Positions 19,136 to 28,155 of a stretch of DNA of 64,000 bases are shown piece after piece. The stretch covers positions 36,814 through 100,813 of the forward strand of contig JAEUME010000014.1 in assembly GCA_016793445.1 (NCBI GenBank). Reading direction: 5' to 3'. Each line of letters begins with the position of its first letter. The stretch's first letter is position 1. The position numbers and the translations under genes are program-made. This DNA comes from Hyphomicrobium sp. (lineage in GTDB: Bacteria > Pseudomonadota > Alphaproteobacteria > Rhizobiales > Hyphomicrobiaceae). Under the pieces are notes generated by a model that was not told the DNA's origin, ran no database searches, and saw only the letters and a program-made list of their open reading frames with translations.

Positions 19136-20544
19136 CGGCAGCCGCACCGCGCACATGGCGGCCGCACAAGATCGATTCTACGATCGCTGCTATCGGCGAT
19201 TGGACGAGGCTTCATCAGCGCGCGATCCGGCGCATCCAGTGGGCCGTTGTCGGCATATATCTGGGCTTGCTCACGCTTCCCGTTCTTTTGCCGATACCTG
19301 CCAGCGGCGAACGCATCTGGAACAATCTGACGCTTTTGTCGCAATTCGTATTCTGGGGCATATGGTGGCCGTTCGTGCTGCTCAGCATGGTACTTGTGGG
19401 GCGCGCGTGGTGCGGCATCCTTTGCCCCGAAGGATCGCTGGCGGAAACGGTCAGTAGGTCGAGCCGGGGCTGGTCGGTTCCCCGCTGGATAACCTGGAAG
19501 GGTTGGCCATTTGCAGCCTTCGTGGGCACCACCGTCTATGGCCAAATGGTCAGTGTCTATCAGTATCCCGCACCGGCACTCGTGATTTTAGGCGCGTCTA
19601 CGCTTGCCGCGATCGCCACGTCGATCTTTTGGGGCCGCAATAAGCGCGTGTGGTGCCGCTATCTCTGTCCGGTCAGCGGCGTCTTCACGGTCCTCTCCAA
19701 ACTCGCTCCGCTTCACTACCGTGTCGATACGCGTGCCTGGGACAATTGGAAAAAGCCGCGCGGCGCGCGGCCCGAATTTGTGAATTGCGCGCCATTGGTG
19801 CCGCTTCGCGACATGAAGGGCGCCAGTGCCTGTCATATGTGCGGGCGTTGCCAAGGCTTCCGGGGTGCTATCACCCTGGCTCGCCGGTCGCCCAATCACG
19901 AGATCATTCACGTGGCTGGCAAAGAGCCTCGTCCGGTCGAAACGTTGCTCATCGTGTGCGGGCTTCTGGGCGTAGCGGCCGGAGCCTTCCATTGGGGTAA
20001 CAGCGCGGTCTATATCGCAGTCAAGCAATGGATTGCGGAATGGCTGGTGGCTCAGGGGATCTCGTGGCCGCTGTCGACATCGTTGCCCTGGTGGGTGCTG
20101 ACGAACTATCCGGAACAAAACGATGTCATGACGCTCCTCGATGGAGGCGTTCTGATCGGCTACATGGCGGCGATGGCGGCTGCATCCGGGATCATCGCGA
20201 GCGCGTCTCTTGCGCTGGCGGTGCGGGCTCTCGGGCCTTGGTCATCGAACCGCTTTCACCACCTCGCGCAATGTTTGATCCCTATCGCCGGGTGTGGCGT
20301 CTTTCTCGGTTTGTCGATGATCACGGTCACGATCTTGCGTCAGAACGGCTTCGATATGCTCTTCGTGCCGGCCACGAGGGCCCTGATGCTCGGCGGGGCA
20401 ACTGTTTGGTCATTTTGGCTCGCCTGGCAGGTCTTGGGACTGTATGCGACGTCGACGCTGCGCAAATTTGCCGCCCTGCTGCCAGTTAGCCTGCTCCTGC
20501 TCTACTGTTGCGCGATGTGGGCGAGCCTGTTCTGGTCATTCTAG
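19078..20544 (+). CDS. ftrD: Polyferredoxin-type membrane protein FtrD
   Basis: A membrane protein of up to 488 residues. It has about ten helices, two C-x3-CP motifs at the membrane face (CGILCPEG and CRYLCPVSG) as in NapH/RdxA/NosR, and a C-x2-C-x2-C cluster (CHMCGRC). It is proposed to be the electron sink or donor of the FtrABCD system. The start is uncertain: only TTG codons are available at 19078 and 19093, both inside ftrC. The TAG stop lies inside the palindromic repeat that follows, so the C-terminal residue or two are set by that element. Confidence 0.88.
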   Translation: MGTDVLGTVLLPRSGKVGVTAAAPRTWRPHKIDSTIAAIGDWTRLHQRAIRRIQWAVVGIYLGLLTLPVLLPIPASGERIWNNLTLLSQFVFWGIWWPFVLLSMVLVGRAWCGILCPEGSLAETVSRSSRGWSVPRWITWKGWPFAAFVGTTVYGQMVSVYQYPAPALVILGASTLAAIATSIFWGRNKRVWCRYLCPVSGVFTVLSKLAPLHYRVDTRAWDNWKKPRGARPEFVNCAPLVPLRDMKGASACHMCGRCQGFRGAITLARRSPNHEIIHVAGKEPRPVETLLIVCGLLGVAAGAFHWGNSAVYIAVKQWIAEWLVAQGISWPLSTSLPWWVLTNYPEQNDVMTLLDGGVLIGYMAAMAAASGIIASASLALAVRALGPWSSNRFHHLAQCLIPIAGCGVFLGLSMITVTILRQNGFDMLFVPATRALMLGGATVWSFWLAWQVLGLYATSTLRKFAALLPVSLLLLYCCAMWASLFWSF

Positions 20545-20647
20545 AGTGCTTTGCGGAAAAGTGGGAACCGGATTTCCGATACGAAGCGCGACAAAACAAA
20601 AGCCTGGACCCGTTCCGCGATTCCATCAAAAACCGGAACGGCTCTAG
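20541..20647. repeat. Palindromic intergenic element, copy 2
   Basis: A 107-bp element, CTAG-bounded, in inverted orientation to the copy at 2959-3066. Shared blocks are CTAGAGTGCTTTGCGGAAAA at one end and CCGGAACGGCTCTAG at the other. The central ~40 bp differ. It supplies the TAG stop of ftrD (20542-20544), just as the other copy supplies the stop of a kinase gene. Confidence 0.87.
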
Positions 20648-20661
20648 CGACACCGCGCGGT

Positions 20662-21411
20662 CTAGGGTTTTTCCATCTCGATCGTGCGGTCGTCATTTGT
20701 GTGCAGCACCAGCGCTCCGTCGCTCGAGAGGGAGAATCGAGAAACCTTCTCGAGAAGACCCAGAAACAGGTGTTCCTGTTTCATGACCGCGTCTTCGCAG
20801 GCCATCATGGACGACATGCCCTTACCGATCTGAAGCCCTTCACCTGTAAGCTTGTAGTCCGCGCCAAAACGATTGCATGAGGCGAGGCCGCTCAGCCGGC
20901 CGCCCTCATCGAAATTCACGGTGATGCGCGGCTTCTCCAGAACAGCCTGACCTGCGAGCTTGCTGACGGTCCATTCGTGCGCCTGGAGCAGACTGGCCGG
21001 TTCGCCCCCGCAGCCTTTGAGTTGAAGCTCGCCGAAAGTCAGAGACACACTCTGCGGCCGAGGCATACCCGTCATCGTATCCACGCAAACTTCATTCTTG
21101 ATCGTGAATTGCAACTGCGACCCATTGACCGTTGTCGCGTAGCTTACCGTGCTATCGTCCATCCGTGTGGCAGGCGGAGTTGGAAAACTGACTCGCGTTG
21201 CGCCGAAATCCGTTTCGAGTGTCATTTCGCTACCCGAACGGGACAATGTCCACGATGGCTCATGCCCAAGTGCTCGCCAGCTTTCGGGTGATGCCGCGGC
21301 ATCCTGCGGCAAGATGAAACCGAGACCAAAGCAAACCAGTAAAATCGCGGGCGCAAACAGCGCGCGTGATCCGCTCCTGACGGGGTGGGCGGTGTGTTCA
21401 ATCAATGGCAT
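20662..21411 (-). CDS. Exported META/HslJ-domain protein
   Basis: A 249-residue protein with an N-terminal membrane or signal segment (about 16-40). A COG3650-like module follows (about 45-140, SWRALGHEPSW), then a META domain (about 145-245, including WTVSKLAGQ, GLASCNRFGADYKLTG and MMACEDAVMKQEHLFL). META/HslJ proteins sit in the envelope and have been linked to heat-shock and novobiocin resistance in E. coli. The exact role is unknown. The gene runs towards the palindromic repeat and has no obvious operon partner. Confidence 0.85.
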   Translation of the reverse strand: MPLIEHTAHPVRSGSRALFAPAILLVCFGLGFILPQDAAASPESWRALGHEPSWTLSRSGSEMTLETDFGATRVSFPTPPATRMDDSTVSYATTVNGSQLQFTIKNEVCVDTMTGMPRPQSVSLTFGELQLKGCGGEPASLLQAHEWTVSKLAGQAVLEKPRITVNFDEGGRLSGLASCNRFGADYKLTGEGLQIGKGMSSMMACEDAVMKQEHLFLGLLEKVSRFSLSSDGALVLHTNDDRTIEMEKP

Positions 21412-21733
21412 CGTCTATCCTATCTCCCATCGAGAGGGTCCCCACACCGCCCCGATCTGAGCGATGATTGAATCAGAATGACTGACGAGAGTTGGACGCG
21501 ATGGCCTCGCGCTGTCGCAGCCGACGGCGCCGCAAATGCTTGTGGGCCGGTGTAAGCGTGTAACAACCCAAAAAAGCTAAATCAATGGCAAGCCCACGCG
21601 GGCAACTTTAGATTACGGTCGCGTAAGGATCGGTGAGGATTTCGAGAACAAAAAAAATGCTGCGAATGGAAGCGACCTCATCGATACTGTTGCTTCGAAA
21701 AGCGTGAAGGTTCCGGCGGGTGGTCATCAAGGC
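21412..21733. other. Divergent intergenic region
   Basis: About 320 bp between the META protein (minus) and the DUF4105 protein (plus), probably holding both promoters. It contains an A-run near 21651 and no recognisable RNA or coding sequence. Confidence 0.35.
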
Positions 21734-22789
21734 ATGCTAACAAGTTTCTTAAGTCTGCTGTGCAGAGGTTTGGGACATCTCATTGGGATCTTATTGGTAC
21801 TATGGGGCGCCCTTGCCATTTATTATTCCAATTTCCCGTCGCAGCCGGCGCGCGCCCTGCTGGCAGCCGCATTCGCGGGAATTTCGATCTGGGCTCTCTG
21901 GGTTTCGCGTCACAAGCGGGCCAAAGCAATTTTCCTCACGCTCTTTTTGGCCGTCGTCGCATGGTGGATCCTCATCCCGCCTTCACACGACCGTCCGTGG
22001 CGGGCGGAAGTCGCCGTGATGCCGCGCGCATATATTGAAGGTGACAAGGTGCGCCTGACCGGCGTTCGCAACTTTGACTACCGGAGCCGGAACGACTTCA
22101 CCGTGCGCTATGAAGAGCGCGAGGTGAAGCTTTCACATTTGACGGGACTCGACTTCTTTGTGTCGTACTGGCGGGAAGGCTGGGTGGGACACACGTTCGT
22201 CAGCTTCACATTCGATGACGCGCCACCGTTGAGCATTTCCATCGAGACGCGGCCGGAGGTTGGCGAGGCTTTTGATCCAATTGCGTCCCTCTTCAAACAG
22301 TTCGAGCTTATCTATGTGGTCGGCGAGGAGCGTGATCTGGTGGGCGTTCGTACAAATCATCGGGACGAACAGGTCTATCTTTATCGGCTCAATACCTCGC
22401 CCGAAGACGCCCGACGGCTCTTGATGGTCTACTTGGAGCGGATCAACGCGTTGGCCGATCGGCCGGAATTCTATCACCTGCTGAGCAATAACTGCACAAT
22501 CAACATTATACGCTATGCGAACGCCGCTGGCCGTGTTGGGCGTTTCGACGTTCGCCACCTGCTCAATGGTCTTGTCGATAGCTACCTGTATCATTCAGGG
22601 CGCGTGGATACGACGCTGCCGTTTGAGGAGCTGCGCCTCAAGTCCCGGATAAATCCAGTTGCACAAGAGGCGGCTGACGCGCCCGACTTCTCCGAACGAA
22701 TTCGTGTGTCCCTGCCCACGGCTTCAAAACAGACGATCGACGGCGCCAGTTCGAACAGCGCGGGCGCTGCTCACAGTGCAGGAGACTGA
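21734..22789 (+). CDS. DUF4105 (Lnb N-terminal periplasmic domain) membrane protein
   Basis: A 351-residue protein with about three N-terminal helices (residues 1-85) and a C-terminal periplasmic domain of the DUF4105/Lnb type. It shows WVGHTFVSFTF and the NNCTINIIRYAN segment with the conserved Asn-Cys-Thr, characteristic of this papain-like (NlpC/P60-related) fold. The function in the envelope is unproven. A GTG at 21704 is an alternative start adding 10 residues. The 3' end overlaps the convergent AI-2E-family gene by 19 bp. Confidence 0.82.
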   Translation: MLTSFLSLLCRGLGHLIGILLVLWGALAIYYSNFPSQPARALLAAAFAGISIWALWVSRHKRAKAIFLTLFLAVVAWWILIPPSHDRPWRAEVAVMPRAYIEGDKVRLTGVRNFDYRSRNDFTVRYEEREVKLSHLTGLDFFVSYWREGWVGHTFVSFTFDDAPPLSISIETRPEVGEAFDPIASLFKQFELIYVVGEERDLVGVRTNHRDEQVYLYRLNTSPEDARRLLMVYLERINALADRPEFYHLLSNNCTINIIRYANAAGRVGRFDVRHLLNGLVDSYLYHSGRVDTTLPFEELRLKSRINPVAQEAADAPDFSERIRVSLPTASKQTIDGASSNSAGAAHSAGD

Positions 22790-23853
22790 CCGTCAAGCCC
22801 GGCGCAATCGTCCTTGCCGCTGCGATCGCCGCCGAAGAGACCCGCAACCCAGCGGGTCGCTTCGGACTGGTCACAGTAGGTGAGGATCGCAATGCTGATC
22901 GGCACACCAATGAAGGCGCCGAAAATGCCCCAGAGATAAGCCCAGAAAAACACCGAGAAGAGAACGAGCAACGGCGAAATTGACAGGATCGAACCGGAGA
23001 CCCGCGGCTCCAGATAGCTGCCGATCGCGATCTGGACGACGTTGAGAGATATAAAAATGAAGAGAGGAACCTCCCAGGACTGGAATTCTGCGATCGCGTA
23101 CACGGTCGGGAACATCGTCGCGATGAGAGGGCCAAGAAAGGGAATGTAGTTCAAGACAAACGCAAGAACGCCCCACTCCCTCGCCAACGGAAGGCCAACG
23201 GCGTAGGCGACGGCGTAGACCAGCAAGCCCGTGATAACGCTCATCTGCGTCCGAACCAGGTAATATGAACGGAGCTTTTTGGCCGTCTGCCTGCTCCCAT
23301 CGAGGAGCGCGCGGGATACTTCCTTGCTTTTGATCTTCGAGGCGTTTCTTTCAAAGTCATCGACCTCCAGCAGACCGAGCGTCACGTAGACCAGCACAAC
23401 GAGCCAGAAGCTCATCGTGCTGTTGACTCTGGCAACGACGGACTGGAAAAGGCGAATGAACCAACCGACATTCATGTGCTCCGACCATATCGACGACACC
23501 GCGATGCCGTGTCCGTCGAGCCAAGCAATCACCTGATCGTAGATGGACTGGAAGCGGGCCCCGTCATTGGCAATCGCTTGCCCGACTCGACCGAGCGTCC
23601 AGGCGATCAACGAGCCGAGGACCAGGAAACCGACAAGAAGCACGACGGTGGTGATCGCGAGCGCGACCAATTTGGGCAAGAACGCCTGCAGCCATTTTTG
23701 CACGGGTTGCAAAATAGCGATGATCATAAGCGCGAATGCCAGCGGTGCGAAGACCGAACTGGCAAAATAGAGGCCAGCGCATATCGCCACTGTCGCGATC
23801 AAGACGAGCGCAGCCCGGGATGTCGGGTCAGCCTTCATAAGCCGCAAAGCCAT
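22771..23853 (-). CDS. AI-2E/PerM-family membrane transporter
   Basis: A 360-residue membrane protein of the AI-2 exporter/PerM superfamily, with about eight helices. The conserved blocks are FVLNYIPFLGPLIATMFPTVYAIAEF and the C-terminal SILSISPLLVLFSVFFWAYLWG followed by GAFIGVPI. Members export autoinducer-2 in E. coli (TqsA) or act in ion homeostasis elsewhere, so the substrate is open. It is the third gene of a patatin-GntP-AI-2E minus-strand operon (41 bp from GntP). Starts at 23868 (TTG), 23853 or 23838 are possible. Confidence 0.85.
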   Translation of the reverse strand: MALRLMKADPTSRAALVLIATVAICAGLYFASSVFAPLAFALMIIAILQPVQKWLQAFLPKLVALAITTVVLLVGFLVLGSLIAWTLGRVGQAIANDGARFQSIYDQVIAWLDGHGIAVSSIWSEHMNVGWFIRLFQSVVARVNSTMSFWLVVLVYVTLGLLEVDDFERNASKIKSKEVSRALLDGSRQTAKKLRSYYLVRTQMSVITGLLVYAVAYAVGLPLAREWGVLAFVLNYIPFLGPLIATMFPTVYAIAEFQSWEVPLFIFISLNVVQIAIGSYLEPRVSGSILSISPLLVLFSVFFWAYLWGIFGAFIGVPISIAILTYCDQSEATRWVAGLFGGDRSGKDDCAGLDGQSPAL

Positions 23854-23909
23854 TCCACCATATGCCAAAAATGTATCGGTCCGATCAGGGCTCGAGATCG
23901 CAACTCGTT

Positions 23910-25367
23910 TCAGAAAGAGCCAAATACGCTTCCCAGAACGATCACCGCGATCAGCGCCAACATAGCACTCACGACCGCAACCATCACGATATCAAGATAA
24001 CTTTCACGGTGGGTACACCCGCAAACAGCCAACATCGTCACGACCGCGCCGTTGTGGGGCAGGCTGTCAAGTGTGCCGGAGGCGATCACTGCAACCCTAT
24101 GCATCAATGAAGGGCTCAATCCCGTGTCGTGGGCGATCTGCATGAACGTGGGACCCAGGGCATCAAGAGCGATCGTCATACCGCCTGACGCCGATCCCGT
24201 CAGCGCAGCCAGGATGTTCGTGGCGACCGCGAGCGACACCAGCGGACCTCCGCCAATCCCGAGTACCCAGTCTCTGACCGCTTCGAACGCTGGAAGCGCC
24301 GCCACGACAGCGCCGAAGCCTACGAGGCTGGCGACACTTATGACAGGCAGAACGGACGCATTGGCGCCCGCGTCGATGGTGCTGCGAAGGGCCGGGAGAC
24401 GCTTGATGTTGAAAGCTATCAACACGAGGATCGCAAGAAAAAGCGCGATCGAGACCGACCAGATGCCCCCCACGGACGACAAGCTGGTTTCGCCCCATTG
24501 CGGCTGAGCGAGAAACGACGCATCCATTCGGGGCAGCACAACCTGCGTCACAACAAAGTTTGTGAAGACGACAACGGCCAGCGGCAGAACCGCAATGGCG
24601 ATCGGCGGGCCTTGCGGCGTCCTGTTGCCACTCTCGATCTCGGCAGGGTCGAACTCGCGCGCCGTCGACGCCAATTCGCGAACGGTCAAGTCGTCGGTCA
24701 GTGGATCGGTGCCATCGAAATCGGAAGGCGCCTCGAAGCCTTCGCCGGATTTGCGGGCCCGTGCCTGCGCAATGCCCAACCACCACATGCCGAATGCAAA
24801 CATTACCATGGCGGCAATGATGCCGAGGCCCGGCGCCGCGAACGGCGTCGTTCCGAAAAACGGCATCGGGATTGCGTTTTGTATAGCCGGCGTTCCCGGA
24901 AGGGCCGACATCGTGAACGTCGACGTTCCCAGTGCAATGGCCGCAGGAAGGAGACGTCTTGGGATGTTTCCGGCTCGAAACAACGCAAGCCCCATCGGAG
25001 CGAGCACGAAGAACGCAACAAAAAGGCTGACGCCTCCATAGGTCACCAAGGCGCCGGCCAGCACGACAGCAAGAACCGCACGGCTGGGACCGAGTTTCTC
25101 CGTCATGAAGTCAGCGATCGTCCTGACGGATCCGCTGTCATCCATCAGTTTTCCAAACAACGCTCCAAGCAGGAAAATTGGGAAGAACTGGGCAAGGAAT
25201 CCTGCCGCGGCCGTCATGAACGTCTGAGTCCAGTGGGCAAGCAACGGCTCGCCCGCGAATGCTGCGGCGATCAAAGCTGCGCCGGGTGCCAGGAGAAGAA
25301 TGGTCCAGCCCCGAAAGGCGAAGAACATAAGAAATGCCAAGCCGACGAGGATACCGAACAGACCCAC
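23910..25367 (-). CDS. GntP-family permease
   Basis: A 485-residue inner-membrane permease with about 12 helices. The family features are GVSLFVAFFVLAPMGLALFR, ALPGTPAIQNAIPMPFFGTTPFAAPG, TGSASGGMTIALDALG and the C-terminal SGTLDSLPHNGAVVTML. GntP relatives carry gluconate, other sugar acids or short hydroxy/keto acids such as 3-hydroxybutyrate. With a patatin-like lipase gene 3 bp upstream, a fatty or hydroxy acid is an attractive but unproven substrate. Confidence 0.88.
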   Translation of the reverse strand: MGLFGILVGLAFLMFFAFRGWTILLLAPGAALIAAAFAGEPLLAHWTQTFMTAAAGFLAQFFPIFLLGALFGKLMDDSGSVRTIADFMTEKLGPSRAVLAVVLAGALVTYGGVSLFVAFFVLAPMGLALFRAGNIPRRLLPAAIALGTSTFTMSALPGTPAIQNAIPMPFFGTTPFAAPGLGIIAAMVMFAFGMWWLGIAQARARKSGEGFEAPSDFDGTDPLTDDLTVRELASTAREFDPAEIESGNRTPQGPPIAIAVLPLAVVVFTNFVVTQVVLPRMDASFLAQPQWGETSLSSVGGIWSVSIALFLAILVLIAFNIKRLPALRSTIDAGANASVLPVISVASLVGFGAVVAALPAFEAVRDWVLGIGGGPLVSLAVATNILAALTGSASGGMTIALDALGPTFMQIAHDTGLSPSLMHRVAVIASGTLDSLPHNGAVVTMLAVCGCTHRESYLDIVMVAVVSAMLALIAVIVLGSVFGSF

Positions 25368-25370
25368 GGC

Positions 25371-26411
25371 TCAGACTCCTTCCAGCAGACTGTCAATATC
25401 CAATGTGGAGCGCACCCCGATGTCCTTCCGGTGCAGCCTGACGAACTCGTCGGCTGCGCGCCGGCCCTCATCCCGAAGCATTGTCAAGAATTCCCATTCT
25501 GCATTGAGCTTTGATGATGCGCCCAGCGTCGCGAGCAGGTCGCTCTTGATGAGGTGTAGTCTCAATTGCCCCCATTGCCAGCCTTCGCCGTCGTCCTTGT
25601 CGGCTATTTTGTGCAGCAGGGCCATCATCTTGAGTTCCTTAAGGAGTGTTGCGTTAAACGAGACTTCATTGACCCGGTTGTTGATTTCTTGGGCGGTGGT
25701 CGGCGTCTCCTCCCGCAAAATGGGATTGATCTGCACCAATATCGTGTCATGCGAGTCGCATTCACGAACGAGTGGGGCCATGGTGGGATTGCCCGAGAAA
25801 CCGCCATCCCAGTATGGCTCGCCGTCAATGTGAACCGCTTGGAACATCGTGGGCAGGCAAGCCGAGGCGAGCAGGACCTCGGCGGTGATGTCGGGATTGC
25901 GAAACACGCGGCCGCGGCCGGTTCGCACATTGGTGCAGGTTATGAAAAGCTTGAATCGGCCGGTTGCCAAACGATCAAAATCGACGAGGTCCGTGAGAAT
26001 ATCCCGTAATGGATTGGTTCCAGTCGCACCAAAGGCATAAGGCGAGATAAGACGCGCAATGATATCGGTCGCCAGATACGCTGGCGAATAGTCGAGAGAC
26101 CAGCGCCCGACCATGCGGTCCAGCGGAGTTCGTTGAAAAGGACTGAACATGGCTGCGTCGGCGACCCGCCGCCAGAACTGGAAAAGGGCGTCGCGGGCTC
26201 CCTCCTTGCCTCCAATCAACAAGCCATGTGCAAGAACTGCGGCGTTCATGGCACCCGCCGACGTTCCCGAGATGGCCTCCAATGTGACGTTTTCCTCTTC
26301 CAGAAGGCGATCGAGGACACCCCACGTGAAGGCGCCATGCGACCCGCCGCCCTGTAGCGCCAAGTCTACAAGAAGAGGTTCGTCGGAAGACTTGGCGTGA
26401 TCAACGGGCAT
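25371..26411 (-). CDS. Patatin-like phospholipase
   Basis: A 346-residue cytoplasmic protein with the full patatin catalytic set: oxyanion motif GGGSHGAFTWG, nucleophile GTSAG, and DGGFSGNP carrying the catalytic Asp of the Ser-Asp dyad. Related proteins hydrolyse phospholipids, and some act on polyhydroxyalkanoate or other acyl esters. ATG 26411 has a GAGAAG ribosome site. A GTG at 26468 would add 19 residues. It is first in an operon with a GntP permease and an AI-2E-type protein. Confidence 0.88.
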   Translation of the reverse strand: MPVDHAKSSDEPLLVDLALQGGGSHGAFTWGVLDRLLEEENVTLEAISGTSAGAMNAAVLAHGLLIGGKEGARDALFQFWRRVADAAMFSPFQRTPLDRMVGRWSLDYSPAYLATDIIARLISPYAFGATGTNPLRDILTDLVDFDRLATGRFKLFITCTNVRTGRGRVFRNPDITAEVLLASACLPTMFQAVHIDGEPYWDGGFSGNPTMAPLVRECDSHDTILVQINPILREETPTTAQEINNRVNEVSFNATLLKELKMMALLHKIADKDDGEGWQWGQLRLHLIKSDLLATLGASSKLNAEWEFLTMLRDEGRRAADEFVRLHRKDIGVRSTLDIDSLLEGV

Positions 26412-26789
26412 TAGAAACTTCTCGGCAAAGAACCATTCAAAACACCGCAATATGACCCATAAATTCACGGGTCCGAACTGGCAAGGGCACGAAGCGCCTC
26501 ATCTGTGACTGACGATTGTGTTTTTCGGGACGCAATACAAAAACGAGTTTTGGGTATGGAACCGGAGCAGCATCAAAGATGGGTTGTCCTTGTCATTCAA
26601 GCTTCACCTTCCATTGCGCGCACTCGTTTCGCGGTCGCCACCATAGGGGGTGTCGATGTTACTGCCACATAAAAGGGCATATTTCGCGTTGCCAATACGT
26701 GCACAAGACCTGCTTTTGCATTAATAACCGACTATCGTGACGCAACGATAGCGGCAACATTGCGCACACAAACTCAGGGCAGATAGCAT
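26412..26789. other. Divergent intergenic region upstream of the antiporter operon
   Basis: About 380 bp between the patatin gene (minus) and mnhE (plus). Besides the inverted repeat at 26732-26751, no gene, riboswitch or clear consensus promoter was recognised. Confidence 0.35.
26732..26751. promoter_or_regulatory. Inverted repeat before the antiporter operon
   Basis: CTATCGT and ACGATAG form a perfect 7-bp inverted repeat with a 6-base spacer, 38 bp before the mnhE start. It could be an operator or a small leader hairpin. No matching regulator is encoded next to it. Confidence 0.4.
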
Positions 26790-27314
26790 ATGATGGGGCC
26801 TAACCAACCAAATCCTGCGTCACTGGGCGGCGGATTCATCGTACTCGCGGCGCTCTTGGCGGTGGTCTGGATCTTCTTGAATTCGACGATCGCGATTGAG
26901 CTGGTACTCACCGGGGTTCTGATTTCGGCGGGATTGGCGTACGCGTTCACGCGCAAGACGGGCGTCTGGCAGGACGTTGCCGTGTCCCCGGCCCGCCTCT
27001 ATCATTTCATCTTGTACACCGGAAGGTTTTTGGTGGAGCTGACGCGGGCAAACGTTAACATGCTGCGCTACGTCTATGCGCCGCGTATCAAAATCGCTCC
27101 CGGCATCGTAAAAATCAACACCCGGCTGAAAACCCCGGTGGGCCGTCTGGCTTTGGCAAATTCTATTGCGCTCACCCCTGGATCGCTCGTGGTTGATATA
27201 GACGGCGACAGCCTATTCATTCATTGCCTCGACCTGCAAACGATCGACACCGACCAGGCAACGCGCCTCATTGCTGGTCCTTTCGAGGAACAATTGGAGA
27301 AGACCTTTGGCTGA
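26790..27314 (+). CDS. mnhE: Mrp-type cation/proton antiporter subunit E
   Basis: A 174-residue membrane protein with two or three N-terminal helices, then the conserved MnhE cytoplasmic part (LTRANVNMLRYVYAPRIKIAPGI, LALANSIALTPGSLVVDI). MnhE/MrpE is a small essential part of the multisubunit Na+(K+)/H+ antiporter and is homologous to MbhA of membrane-bound hydrogenases. It is the first of seven tightly packed genes. Confidence 0.92.
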   Translation: MMGPNQPNPASLGGGFIVLAALLAVVWIFLNSTIAIELVLTGVLISAGLAYAFTRKTGVWQDVAVSPARLYHFILYTGRFLVELTRANVNMLRYVYAPRIKIAPGIVKINTRLKTPVGRLALANSIALTPGSLVVDIDGDSLFIHCLDLQTIDTDQATRLIAGPFEEQLEKTFG

Positions 27315-27567
27315 TAGCATATTGTTTCTGGCCGCAGTCCTGATCTTCTTTGGCATCCTGCTCGGCGTCATACGTCTCATTCTGGGCCGGACCGCCGTTG
27401 ACCGCGTTGCGGCGGTCGACATGCTCACCGTTGTTTCCATATCGCTTATCGTGCTCTACGCCCACGTTGCCGATCGATTCATCTATCTCGATGTGGCGCT
27501 GGTCTATGGTGTGTTGAGCTTTCTTGGTGTCCTTGCGATTGCCCGGTATCTGGAACGAGGTCTTTAG
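27307..27567 (+). CDS. mnhF: Mrp-type antiporter subunit F
   Basis: An 86-residue protein with three helices. The MnhF core ILGRTAVDRVAAVDMLTVVSI is evident. The TTG start at 27307 has a GGAGAAG ribosome site and overlaps the end of mnhE by 8 bp, which suggests coupling. The homologue in hydrogenase complexes is MbhB. Confidence 0.9.
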   Translation: MADSILFLAAVLIFFGILLGVIRLILGRTAVDRVAAVDMLTVVSISLIVLYAHVADRFIYLDVALVYGVLSFLGVLAIARYLERGL

Positions 27568-27571
27568 CGCC

Positions 27572-27814
27572 ATGCTCGAGTTGCTCGTCTATCTGCTTTG
27601 CGCCAGCATTCTCGTGAGTGGTGTTCTGGCGGTGTGCCTTCAAAATACGTTGCCAGCGATGATCAGCGGCGGGCTTGCAGGCCTGTTCGCTGCAGTTTGT
27701 TACGTCCTTTTAGGAGCGCCGGACGTCGCAATGACGGAGGCGTCCATAGGCTCCGGCTTATCCGTTCTCATTTTTCTTTACGCAATCCGCAGAACATCGG
27801 GCGCAAAGGAGTGA
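27572..27814 (+). CDS. MbhD/DUF4040-type antiporter subunit
   Basis: An 80-residue protein with three helices and the MbhD/DUF4040 signature GAPDVAMTEASIGSG. In classic Mrp antiporters this segment is the C-terminal part of MnhA. Here it is a free-standing gene, as in archaeal Mbh complexes and some MnhA-less antiporter operons. It begins 4 bp after mnhF. Confidence 0.85.
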   Translation: MLELLVYLLCASILVSGVLAVCLQNTLPAMISGGLAGLFAAVCYVLLGAPDVAMTEASIGSGLSVLIFLYAIRRTSGAKE

Positions 27815-27816
27815 GC

Positions 27817-28155
27817 ATGGCCGAGCTGGTGGGAAGCATCCTGATCCTGATAGGCGCCTTCTTTCATTTTTCCGCAGGCCTTGGCATGGTGCGGATGCCT
27901 GATGCCTACACGCGCATGCAAGCGGGCACCAAGGCTTCGACGCTCGGCAATACGCTGGTGCTAACCGGACTGGCCTTCTATCATCCGGGCTGGACCTTGA
28001 AACTCGTTCTCATCATCTACTTCGTATTGATGACCAATCCCGTATCTTCGCACGCCCTGGCAAGAGCCGCTCACTTCATAGGCATTCCAATGGCTGGGAA
28101 CTCCGGTATCGATGCTCTGCGCGATGCTCAACAGACGAAAAGGAGCGATCCGTGA
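27817..28155 (+). CDS. mnhG: Mrp-type antiporter subunit G
   Basis: A 112-residue protein with three helices. The MnhG hallmark GMVRMPDAYTRMQAGTKASTLG is complete. The start codon follows the previous stop directly and is preceded by AAAGGA. It is homologous to MbhC. Confidence 0.92.
   Translation: MAELVGSILILIGAFFHFSAGLGMVRMPDAYTRMQAGTKASTLGNTLVLTGLAFYHPGWTLKLVLIIYFVLMTNPVSSHALARAAHFIGIPMAGNSGIDALRDAQQTKRSDP

Noticed and set aside
24498..25514. A 338-codon plus-strand frame opposite the GntP permease gene
   Set aside because: It is very rich in Arg, His and Gln without hydrophobic pattern, while the minus strand encodes a clear permease.
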